Source: Manis javanica
Lineage: Eukaryota; Chordata; Mammalia; Pholidota; Manidae
NCBI RefSeq assembly: GCF_040802235.1
Contig: NC_133156.1
Span: 185,392,351 to 185,456,350 of the forward strand
DNA: 64,000 nt
Direction: 5' to 3'
Positions 11,226-23,039 of this stretch are shown here, piece by piece. Positions within the stretch are counted from its first letter, which is position 1. Each line of letters begins with the position of its first letter. Position numbers and translations under genes: made by a program. The notes beneath the pieces are model-generated. The model was not told where the DNA came from, searched no databases, and worked only from the letters and a program-made list of their open reading frames with translations.

Positions 11226-12689
11226 CAGATCTGGTGCTCCCCTAGAGCAGGCTAAGGAGCTCAGGGGTATCTGTGACTCATAACAGAAATCCCCTGGACT
11301 TGATCAAATTGACTGTGAACTTTTGCCATACTTAATTCCCATTTGACAAGTTCTACAGGACCTCATATAGATGGAGAAGGAATTTTACTTGCTGCCCTTC
11401 CCAGGAAAAGTGGAATTTGGCTTGGGACTGTGAACTTGACAGTCACCATCTGTGTCACCTGTCACCAGCAGGGAGGGTGCTCTTGACGTGGAGTTCCAGG
11501 GGAGTTTGGTGATAGACCATAGCGACTGTCAGGAAGGATCTTAGAGGGAGTTGTGAGGCAAGTCAGTCCTGCCCCATCCTTACCAGGGACAGTACAGCTC
11601 AGCTCTCAGTCAAGGCCCATGAACCTTTGGAGAGCTACAGCCATCACAGTTACTTAGCAAAGATGAATTGTTAGGCTAAACTGACTATAACTTAGAACAG
11701 TAGTCTCTAGTTTGTGCTGATGTTATTCATCATTGTAATAAAACTGTCTAATTGAAAAAATCCGTATTGACAAACCAACGGGAATTACACTGATTTAATA
11801 ATACTTCTGACTGATTAATTCTACAGTTTTTAATTCCATAGAGCTGTTAGATTTTTCATCAGATAGACTTTTGCTTAAAGAAGGCCAAAGGGTTATTCTG
11901 GTAAATTCCTAAGAATGAAGAAAGGATGTTTTGCAAATGCTGTAAGAAACTGTTGCATTTTCTGTATGTATTGGGGTGTGTGTGTGTGTGTGTGTCCATA
12001 GACAGATTTACTTTGGTGATCTGAACTAAAGATGAGAATGTAAAGTTTGCTCCGTTAGCCCTGTGAACTGAGATCTCCATCTGAGGAAGAAAGGATGGGA
12101 GTCAATGTATAAGATCACATACCTCATTGTACTGAGCCCTTGCAAGGACGGCCTGGCTTGGGCCTGGTCAGGGGCTTGGTAGTGACAATCCACAGCACAT
12201 GACCAAGCTCATATAGCAAGGCAAAGACTGACTTCTTGGTGAAATTGAAAGGAACACTGTGTCATTTAGGAATTGCAGTCAGCTGAATGTAACAAAGACC
12301 CAGAAGACAGTGGGTCTTATTCTCTCCTATAATGCAAGACAAGATGTAGGCAGGCTAAAGTTCAATGGTGGCTTTCCATGATTCAGCCTCCTTCCTTGCT
12401 TTGCAACCATTTTCAACCATCCCCAGGGCCTAGTTTCAATCCTCAAGATCACTCGTAACGGTATCGGCTACTGGAATGCTAGTAGTCCAGACCACTATGC
12501 ATGTTTGAAGTAGGAATATACACAGAAGGGTGGAAAGTGGCATGACTTCCAATAAGCAGTATTCTAGGATGTTCCACACAGCACTTTCATTCAGTTTAGT
12601 GACCAGCAGGTAGTCATGTGGCCACGCTTAGCTGAAGGTGAGGCTATGAAATGTAATCTTTACACCACCACTGAAACAAAATAGGGACT
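11226..12689. other. No recognised gene; (TG)n microsatellite
   Basis: This is intergenic DNA without a recognised gene. A (TG)n microsatellite of about 10 units lies at 11975-11995. Confidence 0.5.
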
Positions 12690-13180
12690 CCTCACGAAGG
12701 AATTAGAAAAATGCACATTGAGTTTGGGTTAGTAGTTTTGTCACAAATGCCATTACATTAGCATGGCTTTTAGGGGAGACACTGGCAACATCTCTCAAAA
12801 GGTTAAATATTCATATCCTCAGAACCAAAACATTTATTTTTAGAAATCCTTTCTATATAATTATTCTCCCTTATGTATACACACACACACACATTTTTAT
12901 ATATGTGCTTATAACACAGCACTATTTATAATATAAGAAGTTGGAAGCCACCTAGATGTCCATCAATGGTCAGACTGTCAGACAAACCTGTGCTGTGTAC
13001 CGGGGGTTCGGGTGCTATGCAGCCATGAAAGGAGGCAGTGACCAGAAGCACTGAACTGGGTGTGATGTATTATTCAATTAAAAAGCACATTGCAGAATAT
13101 TGTACATATTATATTAAGTATAATTTGATCCCATTAGGATAATTTTATTATACCTCTTCCTGGAGATGTATCAAAATCTT
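12690..13180 (+). mobile_element. Old L1M 3'-region remnant
   Basis: The order 'gccacctagatgtccatcaa', then 'ctatgcagccatgaaagg', then a phrase about 'tattcaattaaaaagcac' follows the old L1 ORF2/3' end. It is truncated and diverged. An (AC)n run lies near 12878-12893. Confidence 0.65.
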
Positions 13181-14059
13181 TGCAGACTGAGGAGTGTACC
13201 TATGAAATCTGAAAGAACTACCAGAAACTCTAAATGAGAAAATCATAGTGAGTGACTGCGAGCTGAACCCCTGATACAAATAAGTGAGTAGAGTCTATGG
13301 TCAGAGAAAGTGGTAGCAGTGTGGTTTCTAGGAAAGTTCTGCTTGTACCAAATTTGCACCAAAATGTTGGAAGGGTTGATTGTGTATAAAGCCTTTGTAG
13401 TGCATCTTAATGCTGAAATCGGGGTACTTCTGGCAGAAGGAAGATCCTATATTCGCCAACAATGGCATTAGATCCAGATATAACATGTTTTGTCATACAC
13501 TGAGCTCTCACAGGAAATAAAGGGACCTTTATAATTCTAAAACCAAAACAAAACAATATACAAACACAGTGAGCTAACACTGTCATCAAGGGAGGATGGC
13601 AAACTGCAAGACTTGGAGGGGAAATGCCAAAGCCAGCCACAAATGCAGGGGTTGGAAGCTAAACTGAGGGCTTGCTGCTGGGGCCCTGTGCGTTTGTTAA
13701 GGTTAAAGCTGTGCCCTGTTGGTAGCACACGCACTCCAGGAATAAGGAAATGCTAATCTCTCTTGGAGGAAGGTATCATTAATTCAGGTTTTCAAGATTC
13801 CCACAGTTTATGTAAAACCAAGCAAAAGGTCAGAATAAAAGAAATTACCAAATGCAGAAGGAAAAAAATGACAAAATGATTATATTGCTTAGGACTAAAT
13901 TTAACCTCATATAGCAGAAAAAACAAGTAATGGTGGCTTAAACATGCATTTATTTGTTTTCATGTAAAAGAACTCAGGAAGTAGACATCCATGGCAGGTT
14001 CATCACACATTCATCAGGGACCTGATCCTCACTGGCAGCCAGCGGTCTCTAATACCATG

Positions 14060-14520
14060 AGTGTGTGGTGTGTGGTCGGCTAAATAATAGCCCCCCCAAA
14101 ATATCCACATCACAATCCCTGGATCCTGTGAATGTTACCTTACATGGCAAAAGGACATTGCAGATGTGATTAAGGATCCTGAGGTGGGAAGATGATGCTG
14201 GATAATCCAGGTGGAACTTAAATGTGATCACAAGTATCCGTATAACAGGAAGGAAGAGGGAGATTGGCCACAGAAATAGGAGGTGTGATGATGGAAGCAT
14301 GAGGCTGGGAGGAGGCACGGAAGGGGCCCTGAGCTGAGGAGTGAGGGCAGCTTCTAGAAGCTATGGCCCTGCAGCCAGCCTCCAGAAGCAGCAGCCTTCC
14401 AACACCGTGGCTGTAACCAAGTGATTATGGACTTCTGACTTCCAAGAAACAATTAAATCTGTGTTGTTTTAAATCACCAATTTTGTGGTAATTTGTTACA
14501 ACAGTCATAGGAACTAATAA
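14060..14520 (+). mobile_element. MLT1 (ERVL-MaLR) LTR
   Basis: The sequence 'gttaccttacatggcaaaag', 'gcagatgtgattaaggatcc', 'cttctgacttccaagaaaca' and 'gtggtaatttgttacaacag' matches the MLT1 consensus from end to end. It is almost complete, in sense orientation. Confidence 0.85.
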
Positions 14521-14524
14521 AGAG

Positions 14525-15139
14525 TGAGAATCAGAAGAAACAAAAACAAATATTCAGATGTTGTAAAAACCAGATAGATACTGAACATTTTAAAGAAAAT
14601 TTAAAGGCAAAAAATATTCACTTTCAAAATGTGCATGGAATTGACTATCAAAGATGACCTGGAAAACAGTAATGGAATCCATTTTCAGAAATGAAAAATT
14701 ATAATCTTGATATTAATAGCACAACAGATGGGTTAAGCAGAAGATTAGATTCAACTGAAAAGAGAATTGGTAGATTATGGAAAAGAGCTGAAGAAATTAT
14801 AATACGGAACACAAGCATGGGGGTTGAAAGGGATGCCAGGCTAATTAAATAATATGGAAGAGAAAATCTTCCAAATATGAGGAAAGCCACAAAACCCCAG
14901 CTAGAGGAAGACTGACATAGATCAAGCAGAGGGAAAAAAATTCCATGCCGGGACGCATCTTCATATGATACTGCAAGACACCAAAGACCAAGAGATCTTA
15001 AGAGTAACCAGAGAGAGAGAGGATCACCTCCAGAGGAAAAGCAATTTGGGTGACAAATTCTCAATAACAGCCAGAGAAAACAGAAAATGATAGAATATCC
15101 TCAGGCTGAGAAACATACTGTCTAAAGAAGACAGTACTC
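14525..15139 (+). mobile_element. HAL1/L1M element, left part (split)
   Basis: The segment shows degraded L1-type ORF1 sequence, for example 'agattagattcaactgaaaa' and 'tgcaagacaccaaagaccaa', followed by the RNA-binding C-terminal region. The element resumes at 17339 after the chimeric insertion, without loss of order. With ORF1 followed directly by a 3' end and no ORF2 between, it looks like HAL1, a half-L1. An L1M internal deletion is the alternative. Confidence 0.55.
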
Positions 15140-15157
15140 CAGGAAAGGTATTTTTTT
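15140..15157. repeat. Target-site duplication, left copy
   Basis: CAGGAAAGGTATTTTTTT occurs here and again at 17321-17338, flanking the 2.16-kb insertion. The right copy is followed by AA, giving a TTTT/AA L1-endonuclease site for an antisense insertion. Confidence 0.9.
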
Positions 15158-15163
15158 TTTTTT

Positions 15164-15486
15164 GAGAGGGCATCTCTCATATTTATTGATCAAATGGTTG
15201 TTAACAACAATAAAATTTTGTATAGGGGGGTCAATGCTCAATGTACAATCATTAATCCATCTCAAGCCTAATTCTCGTCAGTCTCCAATCTTCTGAAGCA
15301 TAACGAACAAGTTCTTACATGGTGAACGAATTCTTACATAGTGAATAAATTCTTACATGGTGAACAGTACAAGGGCAGTCATCACAGAAACTTTCGGTTT
15401 TGATCACGCATTATGACCTATAAACAATCAGGTCAAATATGAATATTCGTTTGATTTTTGTACTTGATTTATATGTTGATCCCACA
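15164..15486 (-). mobile_element. ERV 3' LTR (U3-R), polyadenylated copy
   Basis: On the minus strand the LTR starts TGTGGGATCAAC just after a purine-rich tract ending 'aataggagaaa' and ends at 'gagatgccctctc', about 20 nt after AATAAA, followed by poly(A). U5 is absent, as in a copied RNA rather than a provirus. The same LTR is at 38083-38405 on the plus strand, with the same 323-bp length. Confidence 0.75.
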
Positions 15487-16123
15487 TTTCTCCTATTATT
15501 ATTATTATTTTTATTTTTAATAAAATGCTGAAGTGGTAGGTAGATGCAAGATAAAGGTAGAAAACATAGTTTAGTGCTGTAAGAGGGCAAATGTAGATGA
15601 TCAGATGATCAGGTGTGTGCCTATGGACTAAGTATTAATCCAGGCTAGACAAGGGCAGCAAGACATCCACGGATGCAGAAGATTTCTCTCAAAGCAGGGG
15701 GGGTGAGGTTCTGAGCCTCACCTCTGTTGATCCCCAAATTCTCACCTGATGGCCCCCCTGCGACTGTGCCTGTCTTAGGTTGTTCCTCCCTTGAGGAATC
15801 TTACCCGTCTCTGGCTAACCAGTCATCTTCCGGGGCCATACAGGGAAATGTAAAGTTGGTAAGTGAGAGAGAAGCCATATTGTTTGAAAAGGTTAGCTTT
15901 TTACTTCTTTGCAGATTTATGCCCTGTGGCTTCTATGCCCAGCACTTGTCTCGAGGTATCTTTACCACCTGGAGGAATTATGATACTCGGTAAATTAGAT
16001 ATGAGGCATGAATTCTATTTAAGGGTTGTAATTAGGAAGGAAGAAGAAAAGCTATAGATGTAGCATATGAAGGAAACATGGGAGGATTGGTTATTTCTTT
16101 GACATATCTTCTTGTATAGTACC

Positions 16124-16570
16124 TTAAGCATGTATAGGTTTTAAACTACTAACTAATTTGCACACACATATTAACATAATAGGAATATGGTGACATAAAC
16201 AAAGCAAATCTATAATTACCATCCATCTCCAGTGAAGCCAAGAAAACCATTTAGGCACCCTAGGCATTTGTGAAAATTTATCTATGATATGATGGATATT
16301 GTCCAACTGCACTTGAACCTCAGACAAATTAAAGCAGCTCATTTCTGGGATCTGTTCACATCCCATATGTTCTTTTAACCATAGGTAGTCTATAGTCATG
16401 AGATTTTGGAGTGCTACAACTTGCACCCCTCCCAACTCCTGCTTGAGTTCCAACAGTACAGATCCAGTCAAATTCGTTGTCTCACTGTATGCAGATGCCA
16501 GCCTAGACATCTCCCTCCTCATTCCTATGGCAAGTCCAGGAGACGGTGGGCTGGATGCAGCCACAACCAC
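16124..16570 (-). pseudogene. Retroviral env TM-like remnant
   Basis: A 148-codon open frame on the minus strand resembles the transmembrane subunit of a retroviral envelope protein. It shows a Leu/Gln-rich helical stretch with 'LQNLMTIDYLWLKE', then two cysteines in a CX7C arrangement, then a Trp-rich pre-membrane segment ('WFSWLHWRW') followed by a hydrophobic segment. The surface subunit, gag and pol are absent, and the frame is an isolated 3' fragment inside a retro-inserted copy. The lack of a CX6CC motif argues against a typical gammaretroviral TM. Class assignment is uncertain, and no function is implied. Confidence 0.6.
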
Positions 16571-17000
16571 AGCATCGTCCGGATCCCTGTGGAGGCTTTT
16601 TGATGATCATCCCCCGGCACAAGTCCTCCAGAGAGTGCTGATGCCGGAAGCTCCTCCTCATATCATATCTTAGTTCATTTTCTGGGTATCCAAGCTAGGC
16701 CTTGATCTTCTGCATAGAAACAAACAGACCCTTTGCCCACACTTTGACATGCCCTCTATACCACTGTGCAGAACTCATTGGAGGTCAGCACACAGTAACT
16801 GCTTTTTTTTTTTTTTTTTTTTAATTAAGAGAAAGGAATATTATCAGAAAAGAGTACCTCCATAGCTGATCATCTGACACCCTTTAAGTGATCAACATTA
16901 AGGATATTTAAAGCATGCGTTGATCTTTGATTTACCAATAGTTTTATCCTGTCAAGGAGTAATCCCCCTTTTCTTTCTTTCTTTCTTTTTTTTTTTTTTT

Positions 17001-17320
17001 AAATTTTTAATCTACACTTACATGAAGAATACTATGTTTACTATGCTCTCCCCTATATCAGGTCCCCCCTAACAACCACATTACGGTTATTGTCCATCAG
17101 CTTAGCAAAATGTTGTAGAGTCACTACTTGTCCTCTCTGTGTTGTGCAGCCCACCCTCCCCTTTTTCCCTCCCCCCCATGCATGCTAATCTTAATACCCC
17201 CCTTCTTCTTCCCCCTCTATCCCTCCCTGCCCACCCATCCTCCCCAGTTCCTTTCCCTTTGATACCTGTTAGTCCATTTTTGGGTTCTGTAATTCCGCTG
17301 CTGTTTTGTTCCTTCAGTTT
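17001..17320 (-). mobile_element. L1 3' end fragment in chimera
   Basis: The minus strand carries the same 3' UTR as the L1 at 47642-47983; compare the plus-strand phrases 'ctttgatacctgttagtcca' here and 'ctttggtaactgttagtcca' there. It is 5'-truncated at the target duplication. Confidence 0.85.
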
Positions 17321-17338
17321 CAGGAAAGGTATTTTTTT

Positions 17339-18305
17339 AAGAACAAGAGCTGAGTAAACACATCTTCAGAGTCACAAAGAATGGGAGAATTTACAACCAA
17401 TGGCTCTTAACTAAATGAACTTCTGAAGGATTTTATTCAGGAAGAAGGTAAGTTATCCCAGGAGGAAGTTTAGAAGTAGAAACAGGAATGATGGGCGAAA
17501 ATACCTGGTAAACATGAAGGTTAATGAAGTAAATGTAAGCAAACATTGTCTGGATATGATTTATAATAATATGATAAGAAAAATGTACAAATACAAGTTG
17601 AAAGCAAATGAGATACCATTTCACACACCCACTAATTTAGCAAATACTGAGAAGCCTGACAATACCTAGGGTTGGTGAGAATGTGGAATGACTCCAACAC
17701 ACGGCTGGAGAGTATAAGTTGGTGCAAACACTTTGGAAAATAATTTGAACCTGTAATGCCCTAGAGGAATTATTGTGTGTATGCACCTGGTGACAAGTTC
17801 AAAAATGTGCATACCAGAGCTGTGTGTAACAGGAAGAACTGGAAACAACCCAAATGCCCCCAGTACAATAGGAGAATGTATAAATTGTGGTCTATTTACA
17901 GAAATGGAGCCCAACAGTGCAAATGATGGAAGTTTAGCTACCGGGTATGTTTGGATGAATTTTTAAAATATAATGACTTAAGAAAAAGGAAAGTCACAAA
18001 AGATGGTATACAATATAGCCCCAATTTTCTGAAAGCTCAAGAACCAGACACTATTATTTTAAGGATATTTACTTAGGTGGCAATAGCTATTTTATACCCC
18101 CAAGAGAATGATAAACACAGAATGGGGGTTTCTGCTGGGGAGTGTGGTAGGCAGGAGATGGGTGAGTAGAAGCATATCAGCCATTTCAAAGATATTGGTG
18201 GTGATGGAGCTTTTAAGTTGCATGGTGGGGCCATAAGTGCCTCTGTTATTATGCTTTATAACATACATGCCTTATATATACATTGCAGACATCAAATATT
18301 ATATA
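17339..18305 (+). mobile_element. HAL1/L1M element, right part
   Basis: This continues the element at 14525-15139 directly after the duplicated target. The phrases 'gatgggcgaaaatacctggt' and later 'gaactggaaacaacccaaat' with 'gagaatgtataaattgtgg' match old L1/HAL1 3' sequence. Confidence 0.6.
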
Positions 18306-18319
18306 ATAAAATAGAAAAT

Positions 18320-18361
18320 AGAGTCTGGCTCGAAGCCAGATTGTTGGAGTTTCAGTCCTGG
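18320..18361 (-). repeat. MIR SINE, one side of LTR insertion
   Basis: 'gttggagtttcagtcctgg' matches MIR reverse-strand sequence, which resumes at 18862 beyond the LTR. Confidence 0.65.
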
Positions 18362-18365
18362 CACT

Positions 18366-18861
18366 TGATAAGGAAAAAATTCTGAAATGTCCTAAATTAA
18401 GTGACATAAAGGCCAGAGAATGAGGAAGAGAGACCAGGAAAGGTAATCAATCAGAGCAAGCCAGAAACTCCACATTCATAGATGAAGGCATTTTGACAGG
18501 CACCTAGAAAGTCCCCAGAACCACCGCATCCCCTTATGCATGACCAGTGTCTGACCATCAACAGCCAATCCACAAGTCTTCTCTCTGGACTAACCTATCC
18601 TGGAGTTTCCCCCTCCTCGCATTAGCCCACCCTGCTTATCTGCGGCCAGGTTTAAAGAACTTTCTTTCCTTGAGATGCCTCATAAATACTCCCTATTTCT
18701 TGAGTCTGGCGGATAAGTTGTTTCTGTTAACTGGCTTTGCTGCTGGTGAAGCAGAAACTTCCTGTCCCAGGACTCGGCCCTCTTTTGACTAGCATCTATA
18801 AAGCCTCAACAAACCCTTATATTTCAGAGGTCTTTGGGTCGCTAGGGTTTTTAGTTTGTCA
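18366..18861 (+). mobile_element. Solo ERV LTR (496 bp) in a MIR
   Basis: The LTR starts TGATAAGGAAAAAATTC, ends TTTTTAGTTTGTCA, and has CACT on both sides (18362-18365 and 18862-18865). A 4-bp duplication fits ERV1-type integration. A TATAAA-like box ('catctataaag') lies near 18795. It splits a reverse-oriented MIR, and both halves join in frame of the consensus when the LTR and one CACT are removed. Confidence 0.85.
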
Positions 18862-19045
18862 CACTACTACCTAACTGGCTGTGCCACCTTGGGTAAATCA
18901 CTTAAGCCCTTTGCGCCTCAGAATTGACTCCCTTAAAAGGGCGGCAATAATAGATTCTATCTCAGAGGGTTGTTATGAGGCTTATATAATACTTGTAGAG
19001 CACTTACTAGTGCTCAGTTATCGTAAGGTGCAGTAACTATGATTA
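18862..19045 (-). repeat. MIR SINE, other side
   Basis: 'ggctgtgccaccttgggtaa', 'tcacttaagccctttgcgcc' and 'cagagggttgttatgaggct' match the MIR reverse complement. Confidence 0.85.
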
Positions 19046-19987
19046 TCTTTATTTTAGGATTTACCTTCCTTCTGGCCCCTGTGTGCAATCAAGGTCATTG
19101 ATTATCAACTGTCAGGGCGCAGTCACCCATTTTCACCTCTGCTTCCCCAGTATACCTTAGCTTTAATGCCCAAACCCTTACCCTCTCCTCTCTACTCCCA
19201 CCTCACAAACATGAGCATAAGCACCATCCAGGCTTGTCGGCAGAGCACTTAAAAGCACGGATATGGGTGCCAAGAAGGGAATCCTAAGCATGAAGAACAC
19301 TAGACTCTTCTCTGTGGTAAAGGCCAGCACATGTGGCTTTTGCTTCAGAACATTTGGGTGGTTCTTTCTGGCCCTTTCTAAGTATGAGTAATGGCCAAGC
19401 AAAGCATCCTTAGAGCAGCAACCAGGACATTCAATCCTGACAAAAATAACACACAAAGACATCCCTCTAGGAAGATTTGGAGTCTGATGAGAGGTCTGAA
19501 TGGATTGTGGAAAATGCCTCTGGCTCTGGGATTCCCAAGGAATAAGGAATGCATAGTTGGTTAGGGCATTTGGACAAACTCCTAGAATCCTGGCAGCAAA
19601 TTCTCAAGCTGAAAGTGTTTGTTTTTATCGTGCCCTTGAGGCTGAAGAAAAATTTAAGTACAACGCCACCCACCTCCCCCACTTTCTTCTTTTTTTAGTG
19701 CCAGTACAGTGCAGGCTGTTTGCATCTGGCTCAGGAGCTAGGTGTTTTGTAGCATGTTTTGGAGCACTTCCCTTTTGTGTTCTCTAGAATTACAGTTGGT
19801 TTCCTTGGCTGGGAATAGAGACAGAAAGAGAAGCTCCTATCTAGCTGCCTTCACCGTCCTCTAAACCCCTGACTCTCGGTAAATACAATCTACTGCATGA
19901 TGCCTAATGTGCTGCTTCTGTCCGTGGCTGCCAGTTCCCACCCCTTTCCAGACTTCTGTCTTCCCTGGCTGCTGCCATTGTATCATA

Positions 19988-20055
19988 TGTTAGGTTGATT
20001 TGTGTCCCATAAAAGATATGCTGAAGTCTGTTAGGCAAGATCCAATTAGGTATTA
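19988..20055 (+). repeat. MLT1-like LTR start fragment
   Basis: 'tgttaggttgatttgtgtcc' followed by 'aaagatatgctgaagtct' resembles the first 50 bp of MLT1-type LTRs; the rest is missing or replaced by the LTR-like block that follows. Confidence 0.5.
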
Positions 20056-20137
20056 ACATTGTGTCTCTTAAGCTTTCATGAGAATAGCTGTAATTTTTAT
20101 TATTTAAATTCAAGTCTACCTATGATTTATACTCTAG

Positions 20138-20771
20138 TGTCAGACTGTGCAGGGGATCAACACGAACAATCTGACTTGAACCTGATAGCTGACCAGCAGG
20201 CAAGGGAGTAGAAGAGGAGTGGCAGAAAGGAAGGGAGAGGTGGAAGCCGGTAACCTTTTCACCCACTCTGCCTGAAACCAGAAGTAAGACAGGGCTGGGA
20301 AATCCCCAGTGATGCCTGCATAAATGACACCCAGACATGGGACATATCTGAGAGACCTTGGCCCATTCACATGATCCTTAGATTAAATTAGCACTGAGTC
20401 CCCAGGTCTAATGCCTGCACAGAGGACACCAAGGAACGACTGTGGTCTATTCACATGATCATTAAAATATCCGCCACCCCTTGGGTTTTTCTGTATGCAT
20501 TGTGAGTAAGAGCACGCACAGAGCCAGAACAATTATATGATCTGAACCTGTTAACTCCCCTCCCACCTTCCTATTAATAACAACAAGTATTCAGATAAAC
20601 GGCTGGTTCTGACCTCTCAGGCCTCCTGCTCTCTCTTTGAGAGCATAGAGTGTACTTTCTTCTTGCTAAATAAAACTGTCTTCTGGCCTTCTGATCTTGC
20701 TCCGTGTGTTTTGTTCGTGTGCATGAGCTGGACGAGGCGTGAGAAAGGTCCCTCCCAGTAACAGTAAGAAT
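20138..20771 (+). mobile_element. LTR-like element, class uncertain
   Basis: The block begins TGTCAGACTGTGCAGG and ends near CCCAGTAACA. It contains an AATAAA ('gctaaataaaactgtc') followed by a GT-rich stretch and has a U3 with two diverged copies of a unit ending 'attcacatgatc'. I could not find a matching target duplication, so the ends are approximate. Confidence 0.55.
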
Positions 20772-20839
20772 TAATCTCCCCTTCTCCTATCCCTTAGGCA
20801 CCTTCTCCCAGAAGCTGTTCACCATTATCAGTCTTTTTT

Positions 20840-21140
20840 TTTAAACTTTTGGAAGTGTTCCATGCATTTGCAACATGTGGATGTAAATTCTCTTCCCCTC
20901 ACACATGATATATGCACTGTACTGGATCTAGCTTTTTTTTACTTTACAGAATTCTGTGGGGATCTTTCCATTTTAGTCTAGAACTGCCTCACTCATTTTT
21001 TTAATAGTTGCCTTTGGCTGGACTTCTCATTTGTTTCCAATAATGTGCTATAATGAAAAATGCTGCAATGAATATCCTTGTGAGTTTGTTTGTATTTGTG
21101 TGGATATATAATTAAATTTCACAAATATGTGGGTAAAGCT
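20840..21140 (-). mobile_element. Old L1M 3' fragment
   Basis: 'ctgcaatgaatatccttgtg' and 'ggatctttccattttagtc' match the L1M 3' region in reverse orientation. Confidence 0.65.
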
Positions 21141-21649
21141 CATTGCTTTTAAACGAAATTTAAAAATGGTTTTTAAATTAATTTAATGATGTTTAGTCAA
21201 GAAACAAACAATTCTCTTTTCATGGGCTGGTCTTGTTTTCTAATTTGCAGATGAACAGTGCCATCTGAAAATGGGCTGATTCTTGCACACAGCCCCACAC
21301 AAAGAAATGGATAGCTCAGCAACTCAAATCTTGCTGGGCTGAGAGGTGGCAGATTAGACTGGTGGGATCAGCTGAAAGAGATTTTAGAAATAGAAATCAC
21401 AGAGCTTAAGAATTTTAGAGCTTGAAGGGTTTTCAGAAGTCAAGTAGTTCTAGATGAGGCCCCAGATGACAAGCTTATTTGTCTGTGTTCACAGAACTAA
21501 CCCCTGCTATATTGACCGATGGGGAGCTTTTAAGTTAAGGCAGTGGATGGAACTGCACTACCCTATGTGGGGACCACGACCCCATTAAATATGACTATTC
21601 CCAGTTGAGATAAATTGTAAGTGTAAGCCATACACTGGATTTTGAAGAC

Positions 21650-21855
21650 TTACTGTGAAAAAAAGAACATCACATGTCTCAATAATTTTTTATTTTGATT
21701 GCAAATTGAAATAATATTTTGGATATATTGGGTTAAATAAAATCCACTATTAAAGTTAAATTTACCTGTTTATTTCCTAAAGATGCAGCTACCAAAAAAA
21801 TTTAAATTCCATATGTGGCTTGCATTATATTTCTACTGGACAGATCTGTGTTGAA
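21650..21855. repeat. hAT-Charlie-type MITE remnant
   Basis: 'aatattttggatatattggg' with 'ttaaataaaatccactatta' and the end 'gtggcttgcattatatttct' then 'actggacag' matches a common mammalian non-autonomous hAT element (MER3/MER5-like). The family name is not certain. Confidence 0.5.
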
Positions 21856-22599
21856 ATATTCAGGAAGAGGAAACCACTCATTTGAAGACTCACAGGAAGG
21901 ACTTAGGGGAAGGAAGAGGACACAAAGGTGCTTGCTATGTGACGTTGAGCAAGCTCTCAGTAAAGAACAGGGAATGAACTGATTTGCTCCATTTAACATT
22001 TAGTTCCTGTTAAGGATAAGAAAGTTCACGTTGTGACTATAGCTTGTCTTCTACCATCAGGCAGGTGTTCTACTTGCACACCCATGGCACTTACTGTTCA
22101 GCTATACTGGCACCCCTCAGCTACCCGTCAAAATCTGGGCATTGCATGCCTCTTGCAGAGACTTAAATGCCTCAGTCATGATCTTGGGGGATTTAAGACT
22201 ACTTCATTTTGTTCCCAGAACGCTTTACCTTTTATACCTGCCCATTGATCCTATGAGTCTATCTTTTAGAAGCAAGCATACACGAGCATCTGTTAGGGTA
22301 AAGGAATCTAAGCCTTCTATGTGCAAATGTTTAATTGTTGGTTTACTACCTACCCAGAACTGAAAGCAACTAGATGGTATCTTGGATAGAATTCCCTAGA
22401 AGCAGAGCTAGACACAGGGATTCAGGGGCATCTGATTTTTTGAGGGGGTGTGCTTCAGAAAAATAAATAAATAAAAGAGATAGGTAAGTAAAATAGGGAA
22501 GCAGGGCAGGGAAGAGGAAAATGCTGAGCATGGGCACTGCCTCAGGTGAAACCTAGCTGTGGTGGTGGACTCTGCAGCAGCTGGACTCTGGAGCAATGC

Positions 22600-22780
22600 G
22601 GTCCAACAGGACTCACAGCAGTGATGCAAATACTCTGTGTAACTGGCACTACCGAGTAGTCATCACTAGCCACATATGGCCACCCAGCATTTGAAATAAA
22701 GCTAGCATAACTGACAAACTAATTTCTAATTTCATTAAATTTAAATAGCTACATATGGCTAATGGTTACTCCAACCAATA
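22600..22780. repeat. hAT-Charlie-type MITE remnant
   Basis: 'ggtccaacaggactcacag', 'ctagccacatatggccaccc' and 'ttaaatagctacatatggc' follow the pattern of mammalian hAT MITEs. It appears fairly complete but diverged. Confidence 0.5.
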
Positions 22781-22985
22781 ACAGAGTTCTGGAGTACAAA
22801 CCTCAGGACAGAATTGAGACAAGGGAGCTGGTCTCTAGGGCTCTCATTGGCTGTGGGTTGCCCTGACTGGGTGGGCGGTGGGTGGTGGGCGGGCATAACT
22901 TCCCAGGCTGAAGTGTTAGCAGTGGACGTTCCCATTGCTGAGCTGCCTAGTGTTACCGGCCAAGTAAAGGGGGTAAGGGGCACCA

Positions 22986-23001
22986 CAGCGCCCCCTACAG
23001 G
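22986..23001 (-). promoter_or_regulatory. CTCF-like binding motif
   Basis: The minus strand reads CCTGTAGGGGGCGCTG, a close match to the CTCF core with an intact AGGGGGCGC. It borders a non-repetitive, CpG-retaining stretch. Confidence 0.5.
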
Positions 23002-23039
23002 TTAGTTCTCAACTGGATCATCCTGACCTAGTTTCATCC

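Larger units (their letters stand above)
15158..17320 (-). mobile_element. Chimeric L1/ERV retro-insertion
   Basis: One insertion event on the minus strand, bounded by an 18-bp target duplication. Read 5' to 3' on the minus strand it contains a 5'-truncated younger-type L1 3' end (17320 to about 17001), an A-rich tract with (GAAA)n, about 147 bp of non-L1 sequence (16969-16823), a 20-nt poly(A) (16822-16803), then the env to LTR part of an ERV (16802-15164), and a terminal poly(A) (the T run at 15151-15163). The shared duplication outside both ends shows that the parts entered together. The source could be an L1 read-through transcript carrying successive 3' transductions, or reverse-transcriptase template switching between an ERV RNA and an L1 RNA. 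Confidence 0.8.

Noticed and set aside
14699..15064. 121-codon open frame on the minus strand
   Set aside because: It is antisense to the HAL1/L1M ORF1-like sequence and has no domain of its own.
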